A DNA stretch of 64,000 nt from Spirochaetota bacterium (lineage in GTDB: Bacteria > Spirochaetota > UBA4802 > UBA5550). The stretch spans positions 102,800 to 166,799 of the forward strand of contig JAGNKX010000011.1 of assembly GCA_017999915.1 (NCBI GenBank), in the 5' to 3' direction. Position numbers and translations under genes: made by a program. The notes under the pieces are model-generated. The model ran no database searches and had not been told where the DNA came from. It saw nothing but the letters and a program-made list of their open reading frames with translations. Position 1 is the first letter of the stretch. Each line of letters starts with the position of its first letter. Positions 1-8,166 of the stretch are shown piece after piece.

Positions 1-29
1 GGATAGTCGAGGGTCTACACTTTGAGGAT

Positions 30-59
30 GGGGGTGGGGGGGGGGGGGTGGGCGGGGGG
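30..59 (+). repeat. Guanine-rich tract
   Basis: G runs of 5, 13, 3 and 6 are separated by single T, T and C residues on the + strand. Four G runs of three or more with short loops meet the simple G-quadruplex pattern. The exact length of the 13-G run is prone to sequencing error. Confidence 0.7.
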
Positions 60-131
60 TAATCCCCTTCCAATAACTCGGTACATAAATCATTGTCGGT
101 AATCTCGAAAAAATTTTTTTATTGTTTATAA

Positions 132-159
132 TTGATATCAATGCTATAGTTGATATAAT
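132..159 (+). promoter_or_regulatory. Sigma70-like promoter of the P-type ATPase gene
   Basis: TTGATA (132-137) and a perfect TATAAT (154-159) are 16 bp apart. The predicted start lies near 166, about 100 bases ahead of the ATPase start codon. A perfect palindrome covers the -35 box. Confidence 0.6.
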
Positions 160-269
160 TCATAGTACGCCTTCTAATCAAATCAGCAAGATAGTGACAT
201 CCATGAAATCAATCTCGCATTTTTCAGGGATAATTATACTATATTGAAAACCACTACAAGGAAAAGCGG

Positions 270-2993
270 ATGGAATCAATCATAGGCAAGCACTGGCACC
301 ATATTGACATTTCGGAGGTCTCCAGCCTCCTGGGAACGGACACCTCCCACGGTCTGGATATTCACGAACACAGGCGCCGGCTGGATCATTTCGGCCCCAA
401 CACCATCACCCAGAAAAAGGGGAAGGGCCCGCTGGTCCGCTTTCTCCTGCAGTTCCATCAGCCCCTGGTTTACATCCTCATTGCCTCGGGCATGGTCACC
501 GGCGTCCTCGGTGAGTGGGTCGACTCAAGCGTCATCTTCGGCGTGGTACTGGTCAATGCACTTATCGGTTTTTTGCAGGAGGCGAAGGCGGTTTCAGCCA
601 TTGAAGCGCTGGCGGGAACGGTCCGGACCGAGGCGACGGTCATGCGGGCCGGAAAGCGCGAGCGCGTGGACGCGTCGGAGGTCGTTCCCGGCGACATCAT
701 TTTCCTGCAGTCGGGAGACAAGGTGCCCGCGGACATGCGCCTCTTTTCCGTGAAGCAATTCCGGACCGACGAGTCCGCCCTGACCGGCGAGTCGCTCCCG
801 GCCGAAAAAACAGCGGAGCCCCTGGCGGAGGACACAACTCTCGCGGACCGCCGCAACATGGCCTACGCGTCTTCCCTGGTCACCTACGGCCAGGGGGAAG
901 GAATCGTCGTGGCCACCGGCGACGGCACCGAGCTGGGAGCCATTTCCGGGCTCATAGCCGCCGCCCCGGACCTGCAGACGCCGCTGACGAAAAAAATGGC
1001 CCGCTTCAGCAGGCTTCTCCTGTACCTGATCCTGGTCCTGGCCGGCGCGACCTTTGGCGTCGGCGTGTGGCGCGGGGAGCCGGCGATGGAGATGTTCATG
1101 TCCGCCGTGGCCCTCGCCGTTGGAGCCATTCCCGAGGGCCTCCCCGCGGCCCTCACCATAACGCTGGCCATCGGCGTTTCCCGCATGGCCCGGCGCAATG
1201 CCGTGATACGGCGCCTCCCCGCCGTCGAGACACTGGGAAGTACGACCGTCATCTGCTCGGACAAGACCGGAACTCTCACGCAGAACCAGATGACGGTGCA
1301 GGCCGTATATGCCGGCGGATCCCTGTACGAGGTAACCGGCACGGGATACAGGCCCGATGGCTCGATACTCCGCGGCGGCACCGCCGCCGATATCGCCGCT
1401 GACTCGGCTCTCCGTGAATGCCTCGTTGCGGGACTGCTCTGCAACGACAGTGACCTGAGAAGGTCGGACGGCGGCGAGTGGACCGTCCACGGCGATCCGA
1501 CAGAAATAGCCCTCATCACCGCGGCTGTCAAAGGAGGCTTGGATTTCGCTTCACTCAAGGCGGCGATGCCGCGAAGGGATGTCATCCCCTTTGAGTCGCA
1601 GAACCAGTTCATGGCGACGCTCCATGAAGCCGGCGGCGAATCCCGTATCTATGTCAAGGGAGCCATCGAGGTGGTCCTCGGCTTCTGCAAAAACGCCGCG
1701 GACGGCGGCGGCTCCATGGCGCCCCTGGACGCCGGAGCAGTGACGAGGAAGGCGGAATCGATGGCGGGGCGGGGCCTCAGGGTCATAGCCTTCGCCAAAA
1801 AGAACACCGGCGGCGAAGGCCTGTCGCAGGAAACCCTTTCCGGCATGACGCTCCTCGGGCTCCAGGGGATGATCGACCCGCCGCGGCCCGAGGCCCTGGG
1901 GGCCGTACAGGCCTCCCAGGAAGCCGGCATTGCGGTCAAGATGATTACCGGCGACCACCTGGCCACGGCGCGCTCCATTGCCGCCCGCCTGGGGATACTG
2001 GCGGGGGAAACCAATCCAGCGGCGCCGTCGGGGGCCATGGCCGGCGCGGAGATCGAGAGTCTGAGCGACGAAGCCCTGTCCGTCCGCATTGAGGGCACGG
2101 CCGTGTTCGCCCGCGTCACCCCGGAGCAGAAGCTGCGCCTGGTGGACGCCCTCCAGGACAGGGGGCACGTGGTCGCCATGACCGGCGACGGCGTGAACGA
2201 CGCGCCGGCCCTGAAAACGGCCGATATCGGCATCGCCATGGGCATCGCCGGCACCGAGGTGGCGCGCGAAGCGGCGGACATGCTTCTCACCGACGACAAT
2301 TTCGCCACTATCGAGGCGGCGGTCGAGGAGGGTCGGGGCGTCTTCGACAATCTCACCAAATTCATGGTCTGGACCATCCCCACGAACCTCGGCGAGGGCC
2401 TGGTGATCCTCGCGGCGGTCTTCGCCGGCGTCGCCATGCCGATCCTGCCGGTGCAGATCCTCTGGATCAACATGACCACCGCCGTCCTGCTCGGGCTCAT
2501 GCTCGCCTTCGAGCCGAAGGAGCCGGGGCTGATGACGCGCCCGCCCCGGGACCCGGCGGCGCCGATCATAACCGGCGCCCTGATATTCCGGATCGTGCTG
2601 GTGGGTGCGCTCCTGCTGGCGGGCGCCTTCGGCCTTTTCGAGCTTGAAATGGCCGCGTCGGGAAACCTGGCGGTCGCCCGGACAGTGGCGGTGAACGTCT
2701 TTGTCATGGGGGAACTGCTCTACCTTTTCAACTGCCGGTCCCTCACCGAATCAATATTCAGGGTCGGTTTTTTCACCAATCCCCTCCTCTTCGCCGGTGT
2801 CGCCGCCATGATTCTTCTGCAGCTCGGGTTCACGTATATACCCGCCATGAACTCACTTTTTCACAGCGCCCCGATAGGGCCCGCGCACTGGGGATACATC
2901 GTGGCCTGCGCCGTGGCGATTTACGCCATGGTGGGGATGGAGAAAATGATCAGCGGGCGGCTGCGCCGCCGGAGGAATAAAAAAGCCGGGTGA
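270..2993 (+). CDS. Cation-transporting P-type ATPase (P2 family, HAD superfamily)
   Basis: An inner-membrane pump that uses ATP to move cations through a phosphorylated aspartate. The 907 residues match a full-length P2-type ATPase. In order: N-terminal cation-ATPase domain, TGES of the actuator domain (about 172-175), PEGL in transmembrane helix 4 (about 288-291), phosphorylation site DKTGT with Asp331, hinge TGDGVNDAP (638-646), and a C-terminal bundle of membrane helices. In helix 6 the segment NMTTAVLLG aligns with the SERCA calcium-site segment, but the Asp that binds calcium there is Ala, so a calcium assignment is unsafe. The start ATG follows AAGGAAAAG. It stands alone, with its own promoter and a hairpin at its stop. 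The ion (calcium, magnesium, sodium or potassium) is unresolved. Confidence 0.93.
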   Translation: MESIIGKHWHHIDISEVSSLLGTDTSHGLDIHEHRRRLDHFGPNTITQKKGKGPLVRFLLQFHQPLVYILIASGMVTGVLGEWVDSSVIFGVVLVNALIGFLQEAKAVSAIEALAGTVRTEATVMRAGKRERVDASEVVPGDIIFLQSGDKVPADMRLFSVKQFRTDESALTGESLPAEKTAEPLAEDTTLADRRNMAYASSLVTYGQGEGIVVATGDGTELGAISGLIAAAPDLQTPLTKKMARFSRLLLYLILVLAGATFGVGVWRGEPAMEMFMSAVALAVGAIPEGLPAALTITLAIGVSRMARRNAVIRRLPAVETLGSTTVICSDKTGTLTQNQMTVQAVYAGGSLYEVTGTGYRPDGSILRGGTAADIAADSALRECLVAGLLCNDSDLRRSDGGEWTVHGDPTEIALITAAVKGGLDFASLKAAMPRRDVIPFESQNQFMATLHEAGGESRIYVKGAIEVVLGFCKNAADGGGSMAPLDAGAVTRKAESMAGRGLRVIAFAKKNTGGEGLSQETLSGMTLLGLQGMIDPPRPEALGAVQASQEAGIAVKMITGDHLATARSIAARLGILAGETNPAAPSGAMAGAEIESLSDEALSVRIEGTAVFARVTPEQKLRLVDALQDRGHVVAMTGDGVNDAPALKTADIGIAMGIAGTEVAREAADMLLTDDNFATIEAAVEEGRGVFDNLTKFMVWTIPTNLGEGLVILAAVFAGVAMPILPVQILWINMTTAVLLGLMLAFEPKEPGLMTRPPRDPAAPIITGALIFRIVLVGALLLAGAFGLFELEMAASGNLAVARTVAVNVFVMGELLYLFNCRSLTESIFRVGFFTNPLLFAGVAAMILLQLGFTYIPAMNSLFHSAPIGPAHWGYIVACAVAIYAMVGMEKMISGRLRRRRNKKAG

Positions 2994-3013
2994 TGATTGT
3001 ATCGTCCGGCTTT
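2982..3013. terminator. Hairpin terminator between convergent genes
   Basis: AAAGCCGG (2982-2989) pairs perfectly with CCGGCTTT (3006-3013) around a 16-nt loop. It starts inside the last codons of the ATPase gene. A T-rich run follows on the + strand and an A run on the other, so it may act in both directions. Confidence 0.6.
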
Positions 3014-3038
3014 GTTGGTTTCTGTTTTCCCTGATGCC

Positions 3039-3233
3039 TCAGGGCACGCGTTTGACGGTTTTGTCGGATATCATGTCCTTCAGCTCGTTGAGAAGTATCT
3101 TTTCATGCTTGTCGATAACACCGTCCTCATGGGCCAGGTGAATTATCTCCTCGTACTCCGCGTTGGTGATAACATGGTCTTCGATGGCCTTTTTGATGAC
3201 TTCCTCCAATGTTTTTCCGCTTTTTGTCAGCAT
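3039..3233 (-). CDS. Small TerB-like acidic protein
   Basis: A 64-residue, highly charged, mainly helical protein with no signal peptide. The middle part, AHEDGVIDKHE followed by an LNEL helix, resembles the acidic D-G-x-x-D repeat of TerB/DjlA-type helical domains that bind metals or proteins. It is about half the length of TerB, so it may be one repeat or a stand-alone mini version. It is convergent with the ATPase gene and has its own intergenic region upstream. No function can be assigned; the coding call rests on its clean composition and its own start and stop. Confidence 0.6.
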   Translation of the reverse strand: MLTKSGKTLEEVIKKAIEDHVITNAEYEEIIHLAHEDGVIDKHEKILLNELKDMISDKTVKRVP

Positions 3234-3382
3234 AGAATCACCTCATTCTTCATTATTTTGTATTGCTCGTTTTATTTCATCAATTGTGTATTTCATTTCA
3301 AAAAAATGTTACGAATGATAAACTGTCAATTAAAAATATTATTTATTGGCGACGCAGTTCCTGAATTCAGGGCCTTTGCCAT

Positions 3383-3648
3383 ATGGACGGACTCCACCTT
3401 GCCAGGGCCGCCATCGACCGCGTCAACAGGTATGACGCGGACCTGCGCGCCTGTTATATCGCCGGCAGGCACGCCGATGTCTTCATCGCGGTCAACATGG
3501 AAGCGTACAAGTACTTCGGCGACTACCGGGTACTGATAAATCTCTGGCCGGTCCTGCCCGTCATCACGCCATGACCTTCGAACTGGTGAGCGGATCACCC
3601 CGGGAGTTCTTCAAGAATTACACGACAAAATTCGACCAGCTCGGCGGC
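3383..3648 (+). pseudogene. Internally deleted partial copy of the outer-membrane barrel gene at 7291-8166
   Basis: 3383-3565 matches about 7611-7794 nearly base for base and encodes the same run from DGLHLAR to NLWPVLPV. 3566-3648 then matches about 8053-8136, encoding the MTF..SPREFF..YTTKFDQLGG end. About 255 bp in the middle, the whole 5' third and the last strand are missing. The two parts are in different frames, so no intact protein is made. The high identity points to a recent duplication or recombination followed by deletion. Confidence 0.85.
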
Positions 3649-3660
3649 CTACTCAGCGTA

Positions 3661-3713
3661 CTCTGCGTTAAAAGCTTTTCTCTTGTTATTACCTTAAAAT
3701 ATTCAACGCAGAG
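3661..3713. repeat. Inverted-repeat hairpin after the barrel-gene remnant
   Basis: CTCTGCGTT (3661-3669) is the exact reverse complement of AACGCAGAG (3705-3713), with 35 nt between. A second partial copy, CGCAGAGG, follows at once. The segment starts where similarity to the barrel gene ends, so it may mark the recombination joint. The rest of the gap to 3875 shows no gene. Confidence 0.5.
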
Positions 3714-3884
3714 GTCGCAGAGGTTTTTTGGGTTTGGCTTTTTTCAAGTAATATAGTGAATCATCAACTTTTTGCTTGCCCTCAGCCACCGTATATACCA
3801 CTATCATTTCGGATAAGGCTCTTGTGACTCATGAACGTGGTGTAAACCCCATGTTTCATTTTTAATAAGGGGAGATTGACAATA

Positions 3885-4988
3885 ATGAGAAAATATTACC
3901 TGGATAATCTGCGCTGGCTCATGATTGTGGTCCTGTTCCCCTACCATGTCCTATTAATATACAGCAGCATAGGGTCCTACTATTTCCACGCCGCCAACTC
4001 GGCCATTGCCAATGCCTTCATACTCAGTTTCGCTCCCTGGTTCATGCAACTGCTCTTCACCATTGCCGGAATCGCCGCATATCATTCCCTCAAAAAGAGG
4101 GCGGCGGCGGAATATCTGAAAGAAAGAGTGTCGAAGCTCCTCCTCCCCGCGTTGACAGGCGTTATTCTGGTGATACCGGTAAGCACCTATTATGGCTCCC
4201 TCTACAATGGCAATACCGGCGGATTCCCGGGCTTCTGGCTCGACATGTTTTCCCACCCTCTGCACTACCTCGGGATTGGCCTACTCGTAGGCCCCCTCTG
4301 GTTCCTGTTATACCTTTTCATAGTGTCCCTTGCCGCGTTCCCCCTCATTATGAAATATGAAAAAGGAAAATGGAGGATTCCGATAGAGAAGATATCCATG
4401 CCCCTATTGCTGTCGCTGATTATCCCCCTGGCAATTGGAAGCTTTTTCCTGGACCTCTATCCTGAAAAAAGCCTTGTGCAATTCTTCCTGCTCTTCATGT
4501 TCGGCTACTTCCTCTTATCAGACGACGGCATCCAGCAAAAACTGGAGGACAAGAGATGGCCGCTTTTCATTTTGTTCCTGGCTTTGACCGCCATCTATCT
4601 TGCGATAACCGTACCCGGCTTTGGCACCACGAGAAGCGCCCCCGGCACCTCCACATTCTCATTGTCCGCCCTGCCATCGATGTTTGGAATAAAAATATAT
4701 GAGAACTCCCTCCTGTGGCTGGGAGTCCTGAGCGTAATGGGCATGGGCAAGCATTACCTGGAATTCAAAAATCGGATGACAATCTATATGTCAGCTGCGT
4801 CCTTCGCCATATATATCTTCCACATAGCCTGGGTCAACCTGTTCGCTTACTACATTATTGCCTGGATGCCAGACATGATGGTCCTGCAGGTGATTCTCAC
4901 CCTGGCCCTGAGCTTTATATTCACCCTGGCCACCTTTGAAGCGGTAAAAAGGATCAAGGGGATCAGGTTTCTTTTCGGGATCAAGTGA
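3885..4988 (+). CDS. Acyltransferase family 3 membrane protein
   Basis: A polytopic inner-membrane protein of the acyltransferase-3 (OafA-like) family, which moves acyl groups onto surface sugars or other acceptors. It opens with RKYYLDNLRWLMI, the family's typical D-x-L-R start, followed by about ten hydrophobic segments over 367 residues, the normal length for a stand-alone domain. ATG 3885 is chosen over the upstream TTG at 3876 because AAGGGGAG at 3867-3874 gives a 10-base spacing. The substrate is unknown and no sugar genes lie nearby. Base composition is more AT-rich than the genes around it. Confidence 0.8.
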   Translation: MRKYYLDNLRWLMIVVLFPYHVLLIYSSIGSYYFHAANSAIANAFILSFAPWFMQLLFTIAGIAAYHSLKKRAAAEYLKERVSKLLLPALTGVILVIPVSTYYGSLYNGNTGGFPGFWLDMFSHPLHYLGIGLLVGPLWFLLYLFIVSLAAFPLIMKYEKGKWRIPIEKISMPLLLSLIIPLAIGSFFLDLYPEKSLVQFFLLFMFGYFLLSDDGIQQKLEDKRWPLFILFLALTAIYLAITVPGFGTTRSAPGTSTFSLSALPSMFGIKIYENSLLWLGVLSVMGMGKHYLEFKNRMTIYMSAASFAIYIFHIAWVNLFAYYIIAWMPDMMVLQVILTLALSFIFTLATFEAVKRIKGIRFLFGIK

Positions 4989-5088
4989 CGGCGTTGCGCA
5001 TTTTCCTTGATATATTACCCTGATGAATTAGATTTGCCATAAGAATTCAACCGGAATTCAGCAATGCCATAAACAACAGGGTGTTTTC

Positions 5089-5532
5089 ATGTCGCGCGTT
5101 CACATAACCATGCCGGATACATTCATTTTCTCGACCGAGCTCCAGGTGCGCCTCGCCGACGTTGTGGGCGGATTTCACCTGGGCAACCATGTCCTCGTCT
5201 CATACTTCAACGAGGCGCTCATGCTCTGCCTGCGCGAGTACGGCTTCCCGACGCCGGAAATAGACGGAGCCGTGCTCATCAACGCGGACCTCGCGGTCAT
5301 CTATAAAAGCGAGTCGTTTCACGGGGATTTTTTAAAGATCGATGTCGCGGCCGGCAATTTCACCAGGGCGGGATTCGATTTCCATTTCAGGATCACAAAC
5401 CGGAGAACTGGCAGGGAGACCGCTTCCGCCAAAATGGGAATGCTTTTTTTAAACCATGACACGAGAAAATCCGCTGACATGCCCCGGCGCTTCAGGGATG
5501 TCTTTGAAAAAATTGGCTCCGGCGGCAGATAA
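5089..5532 (+). CDS. Hotdog-fold acyl-CoA thioesterase
   Basis: A 147-residue soluble protein that resembles the 4-hydroxybenzoyl-CoA thioesterase/FadM group, which hydrolyses acyl-CoA in the cytoplasm. The N-terminal part reads VRLADVVGGFHLGNHVLVSYFNEAL, matching the family pattern of a short strand, a loop, a conserved H-x-x-N and a long helix. The usual catalytic Asp in the Y-x-D-x-D-x-x-G-H loop is only partly conserved (RLADVVGGFHLGN). A second half of beta strands (VAAGNFTRAGFDFHFRI) follows. It stands alone between an acyltransferase and a lipoprotein gene. Confidence 0.7.
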   Translation: MSRVHITMPDTFIFSTELQVRLADVVGGFHLGNHVLVSYFNEALMLCLREYGFPTPEIDGAVLINADLAVIYKSESFHGDFLKIDVAAGNFTRAGFDFHFRITNRRTGRETASAKMGMLFLNHDTRKSADMPRRFRDVFEKIGSGGR

Positions 5533-5734
5533 AACCGGCATTCTCAAGCCTTATTTTTTCGCAACGAATCTCAAATTATAAGGCTCCTTAATCCATTTAC
5601 CATGTTTTTAATCTTACAAGACTCAAATTCCCTATTAATGAAACAAATAATACCAATTGCTTTTTTATTGCAAAATTTATCCGCCTGATAATTCATGAAC
5701 CATTAAAATCAAAATTCCCTGGGGTGGGGATCAT

Positions 5735-6940
5735 ATGAAATATACACTATTCTTTTGCTGCATGGCTGCAACATTGCTGACAGCCGGATGCAGTTATTCT
5801 GCCATCGAAGAGCGAGATAACAGGATAATAAAGAAACTCGCGACCCTTTATAACACAAAACCGACTATCAGAACCCATGAGGTTGCTTATAATGGCAATG
5901 GCAATTCGGCCGGTTCTGTGCCGGTTGATACCAATTCCTACGGGGAGGGCCAGACAGTAACCATACTCGGCAATACCGGCAATCTCATGAAAGATGGATA
6001 CACCTTCATTGGCTGGGCCTTCAATGGTGATGGCAGCGGTACAACCTATCAGGAAGGCCAGACCTTCTCCATGGGAACGTCAAATACAACATTATACGCA
6101 CTCTGGACGTCAAGACCTACATATTCGATAACATATATGAGTAATGGAAGCACCAGCGGTGCTGTCCCAGCCGGTACGACTAACTATCTACAGGGTACAA
6201 CAGTCGCCATCCTGGGCAATTCAAGAAGCCTGAAAAAGAACAACTTTACATTTGCAGGATGGAACACACTGACTGATGGAACCGGGACAAATTACTCGCC
6301 CGGACAGACCCTCATCATGGGCACATCTAATATTGTATTGTACGCGAAATGGATTACCTTTTCCTTTGTTTTTGATTTCGGCACGTATTCCGGTTCGTAT
6401 AAAAATGTTTATACCATATGGGCCGAAAATAGCGATGAAGGATTCTATTATCCAATTTATATCTGCAACCGCCTCCAGGGAATCGGGGGAGCATTGACAG
6501 GCACGGCCCTTCCATATTGGAAAATCAACAAGTATCCACATATGAAAGACGCCGAGATTGATGCTGTTACAGGGGCTACACAGCAAAATACCAACTTCAC
6601 CGTGTCATTCAATCTACCGGTGGACGCCCCCCGCCAATTCACGGTATATTTTGAAACAGACGTGTCATATAATCCCAACGATTGGTTTACAGATCAACCT
6701 GCTATTTTGTATTCATCAGTGGTTGATATGGACAACCTACAGGACAACTATTCTCTTTCTTTCAAGGGATGGACTGCCAATGAAAAAACAGCAGGGGTAA
6801 TCCCTGGCGCCGATATTGGAATGCTTCAAGCCGAACTCAGGTATATTACAAATCTAAAAGACGGTTCCGGCTTTGGCGCAGCGGACAGCCGGTCTGAAAC
6901 CGACCTTGTGGATTCTGCGAATGTTGCCGTGAGTCATTAA
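5735..6940 (+). CDS. Lipoprotein with InlB B-repeats
   Basis: A 401-residue surface or periplasmic lipoprotein. The signal peptide ends in LLTAGC with Cys19 as the lipid site. Two tandem Listeria-Bacteroides (InlB B, Flg_new) repeats span about residues 49-125 and 130-205. Each has the pattern Y-N-G-N-G-S..G-Q-T..L-G-N..L-x-K-x-G-Y-T-F-x-G-W and ends in TLYALW or VLYAKW. The C-terminal half (about 210-401) is a beta-rich domain I do not recognise. The start ATG follows GGGTGGGGA. The gene stands alone and is AT-richer than its neighbours. These repeats usually serve as surface spacer or adhesion modules. Confidence 0.85.
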   Translation: MKYTLFFCCMAATLLTAGCSYSAIEERDNRIIKKLATLYNTKPTIRTHEVAYNGNGNSAGSVPVDTNSYGEGQTVTILGNTGNLMKDGYTFIGWAFNGDGSGTTYQEGQTFSMGTSNTTLYALWTSRPTYSITYMSNGSTSGAVPAGTTNYLQGTTVAILGNSRSLKKNNFTFAGWNTLTDGTGTNYSPGQTLIMGTSNIVLYAKWITFSFVFDFGTYSGSYKNVYTIWAENSDEGFYYPIYICNRLQGIGGALTGTALPYWKINKYPHMKDAEIDAVTGATQQNTNFTVSFNLPVDAPRQFTVYFETDVSYNPNDWFTDQPAILYSSVVDMDNLQDNYSLSFKGWTANEKTAGVIPGADIGMLQAELRYITNLKDGSGFGAADSRSETDLVDSANVAVSH

Positions 6941-7290
6941 GGTAGTCGCACGGGGAAGTCGTGGCAGGTCTGCGTGGAAGTCCCATGGAAGCGGGAGAGC
7001 TACTGTATCACGATGGATGATCGATAGATGTATCGGCAGATGTACTGCTTTCTTTGGTTGCAGAAGGTGCAGAACCGATAATTGCAGGTAAAGGTAACAA
7101 ATTAAAGGACCCTGTTCATAGTATTTCCTTTTATCATGAAAAAATATAATACGGATAATACCGATTGTGTCGCCTTAACCGGACCCGATGTAGGAGCACA
7201 ATCTCGGATATTCACCGTAGAATAACACTTGCCTTATCCATCTATTCATGATATAAAGATGCAATCCAATCACATCGAGGGGGCATGGTC
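6941..7290. other. Intergenic region with no recognised feature
   Basis: About 350 bases without a convincing gene, RNA or strong hairpin. Only the last 15 bases matter: GAGGGGG at 7277-7283 serves the next gene. Confidence 0.5.
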
Positions 7291-8166
7291 ATGAACAGAA
7301 CAACGCGTCTCGTTCTCATTCTCCTTGTTTCCATGTCGATTGTAGCCGGAGGAGCCACGGCACGGGCCGGCGATTTCAGCGCCGGCGCTGTAGTCATGTA
7401 CGGGTGGTGGAAGCCCTTCGCGGCCAACTACCTGAGACAGCTTGACCGAAAGTGGCCGGTACGGACCACCTTTCACATGGAAAACTCCAGCGCCCTCTAT
7501 GGCCCGGCGCTGGGATACCGAGTTTCCGGCTCCTGGAACCTCTCCTTCACCCTCCTCATGGCCGTCCACGGCCAGATCTCCGCCGCGTCGACCAACCTGA
7601 CCATGGCGACGGACGGCCTCCACCTTGCCCGGACCGCCATCGACCGCGTCAACAGGTACGACGCGGACCTGCGCGCCTGTTACAATGCCGGCAGGTACGC
7701 CGATATCTTCATCGCGGTCAACATGGAAGCGGACAAGTACTTTGGCGACTACCGGGTGCTGATAAATCTCTGGCCGGTCCTGCCCGTTACCCTGCCCCTG
7801 GCGGGGTCCCTCCGCTCCTTCCAGTACGACCGCGGCCCCGGCTTTGGCGTGAACCTGAGGCTCGAGCTGGCGAAAAACCTCACGGCGCAGCTGCGGCTCT
7901 CCCTCTATGTCATGGGGGGCACGCTGCAGAGATACATCCAGTTCGAGAAGAGGAGGGTCAACACCCACCTCGCCTTCAAGAGCATCGAGGAGGTATTGCT
8001 GTCGTATCATATCGAGGCCGCACGGACCACCATCACCCTGGGCGGCAGGTACCACGCCATGACCTTCGCCCTGATGAGCGCGTCCCCCCGGGAGTTCTTC
8101 AGGAATTACACGACAAAATTCGACCAGCTCGGCGGGGTGACATGTTCAGCGGCGTACGCCTTTTGA
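7291..8166 (+). CDS. Predicted outer-membrane beta-barrel protein
   Basis: A 291-residue exported protein of unknown family. It starts with a cleavable signal peptide (hydrophobic stretch, then ATARAGDF), continues with alternating polar and aromatic strands, and ends in CSAAYAF. An aromatic C-terminal residue is what the barrel assembly machinery expects. The start at 7291 is preferred to ATG 7285 because GAGGGGG then lies at a normal 7-base spacing. Its 3' end overlaps the convergent AsmA-like gene by 21 bases. A deleted copy lies at 3383-3648. No substrate or partner is evident. Confidence 0.65.
   Translation: MNRTTRLVLILLVSMSIVAGGATARAGDFSAGAVVMYGWWKPFAANYLRQLDRKWPVRTTFHMENSSALYGPALGYRVSGSWNLSFTLLMAVHGQISAASTNLTMATDGLHLARTAIDRVNRYDADLRACYNAGRYADIFIAVNMEADKYFGDYRVLINLWPVLPVTLPLAGSLRSFQYDRGPGFGVNLRLELAKNLTAQLRLSLYVMGGTLQRYIQFEKRRVNTHLAFKSIEEVLLSYHIEAARTTITLGGRYHAMTFALMSASPREFFRNYTTKFDQLGGVTCSAAYAF

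Larger units (their letters stand above)
1..269. other. Intergenic region upstream of the P-type ATPase
   Basis: No coding sequence is visible. It holds a guanine-rich tract at 30-59, an AT-rich segment with a good promoter at 132-159, and a 12-bp perfect palindrome (ATTGATATCAAT, 131-142) overlapping the -35 box, which could be an operator. Confidence 0.6.
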
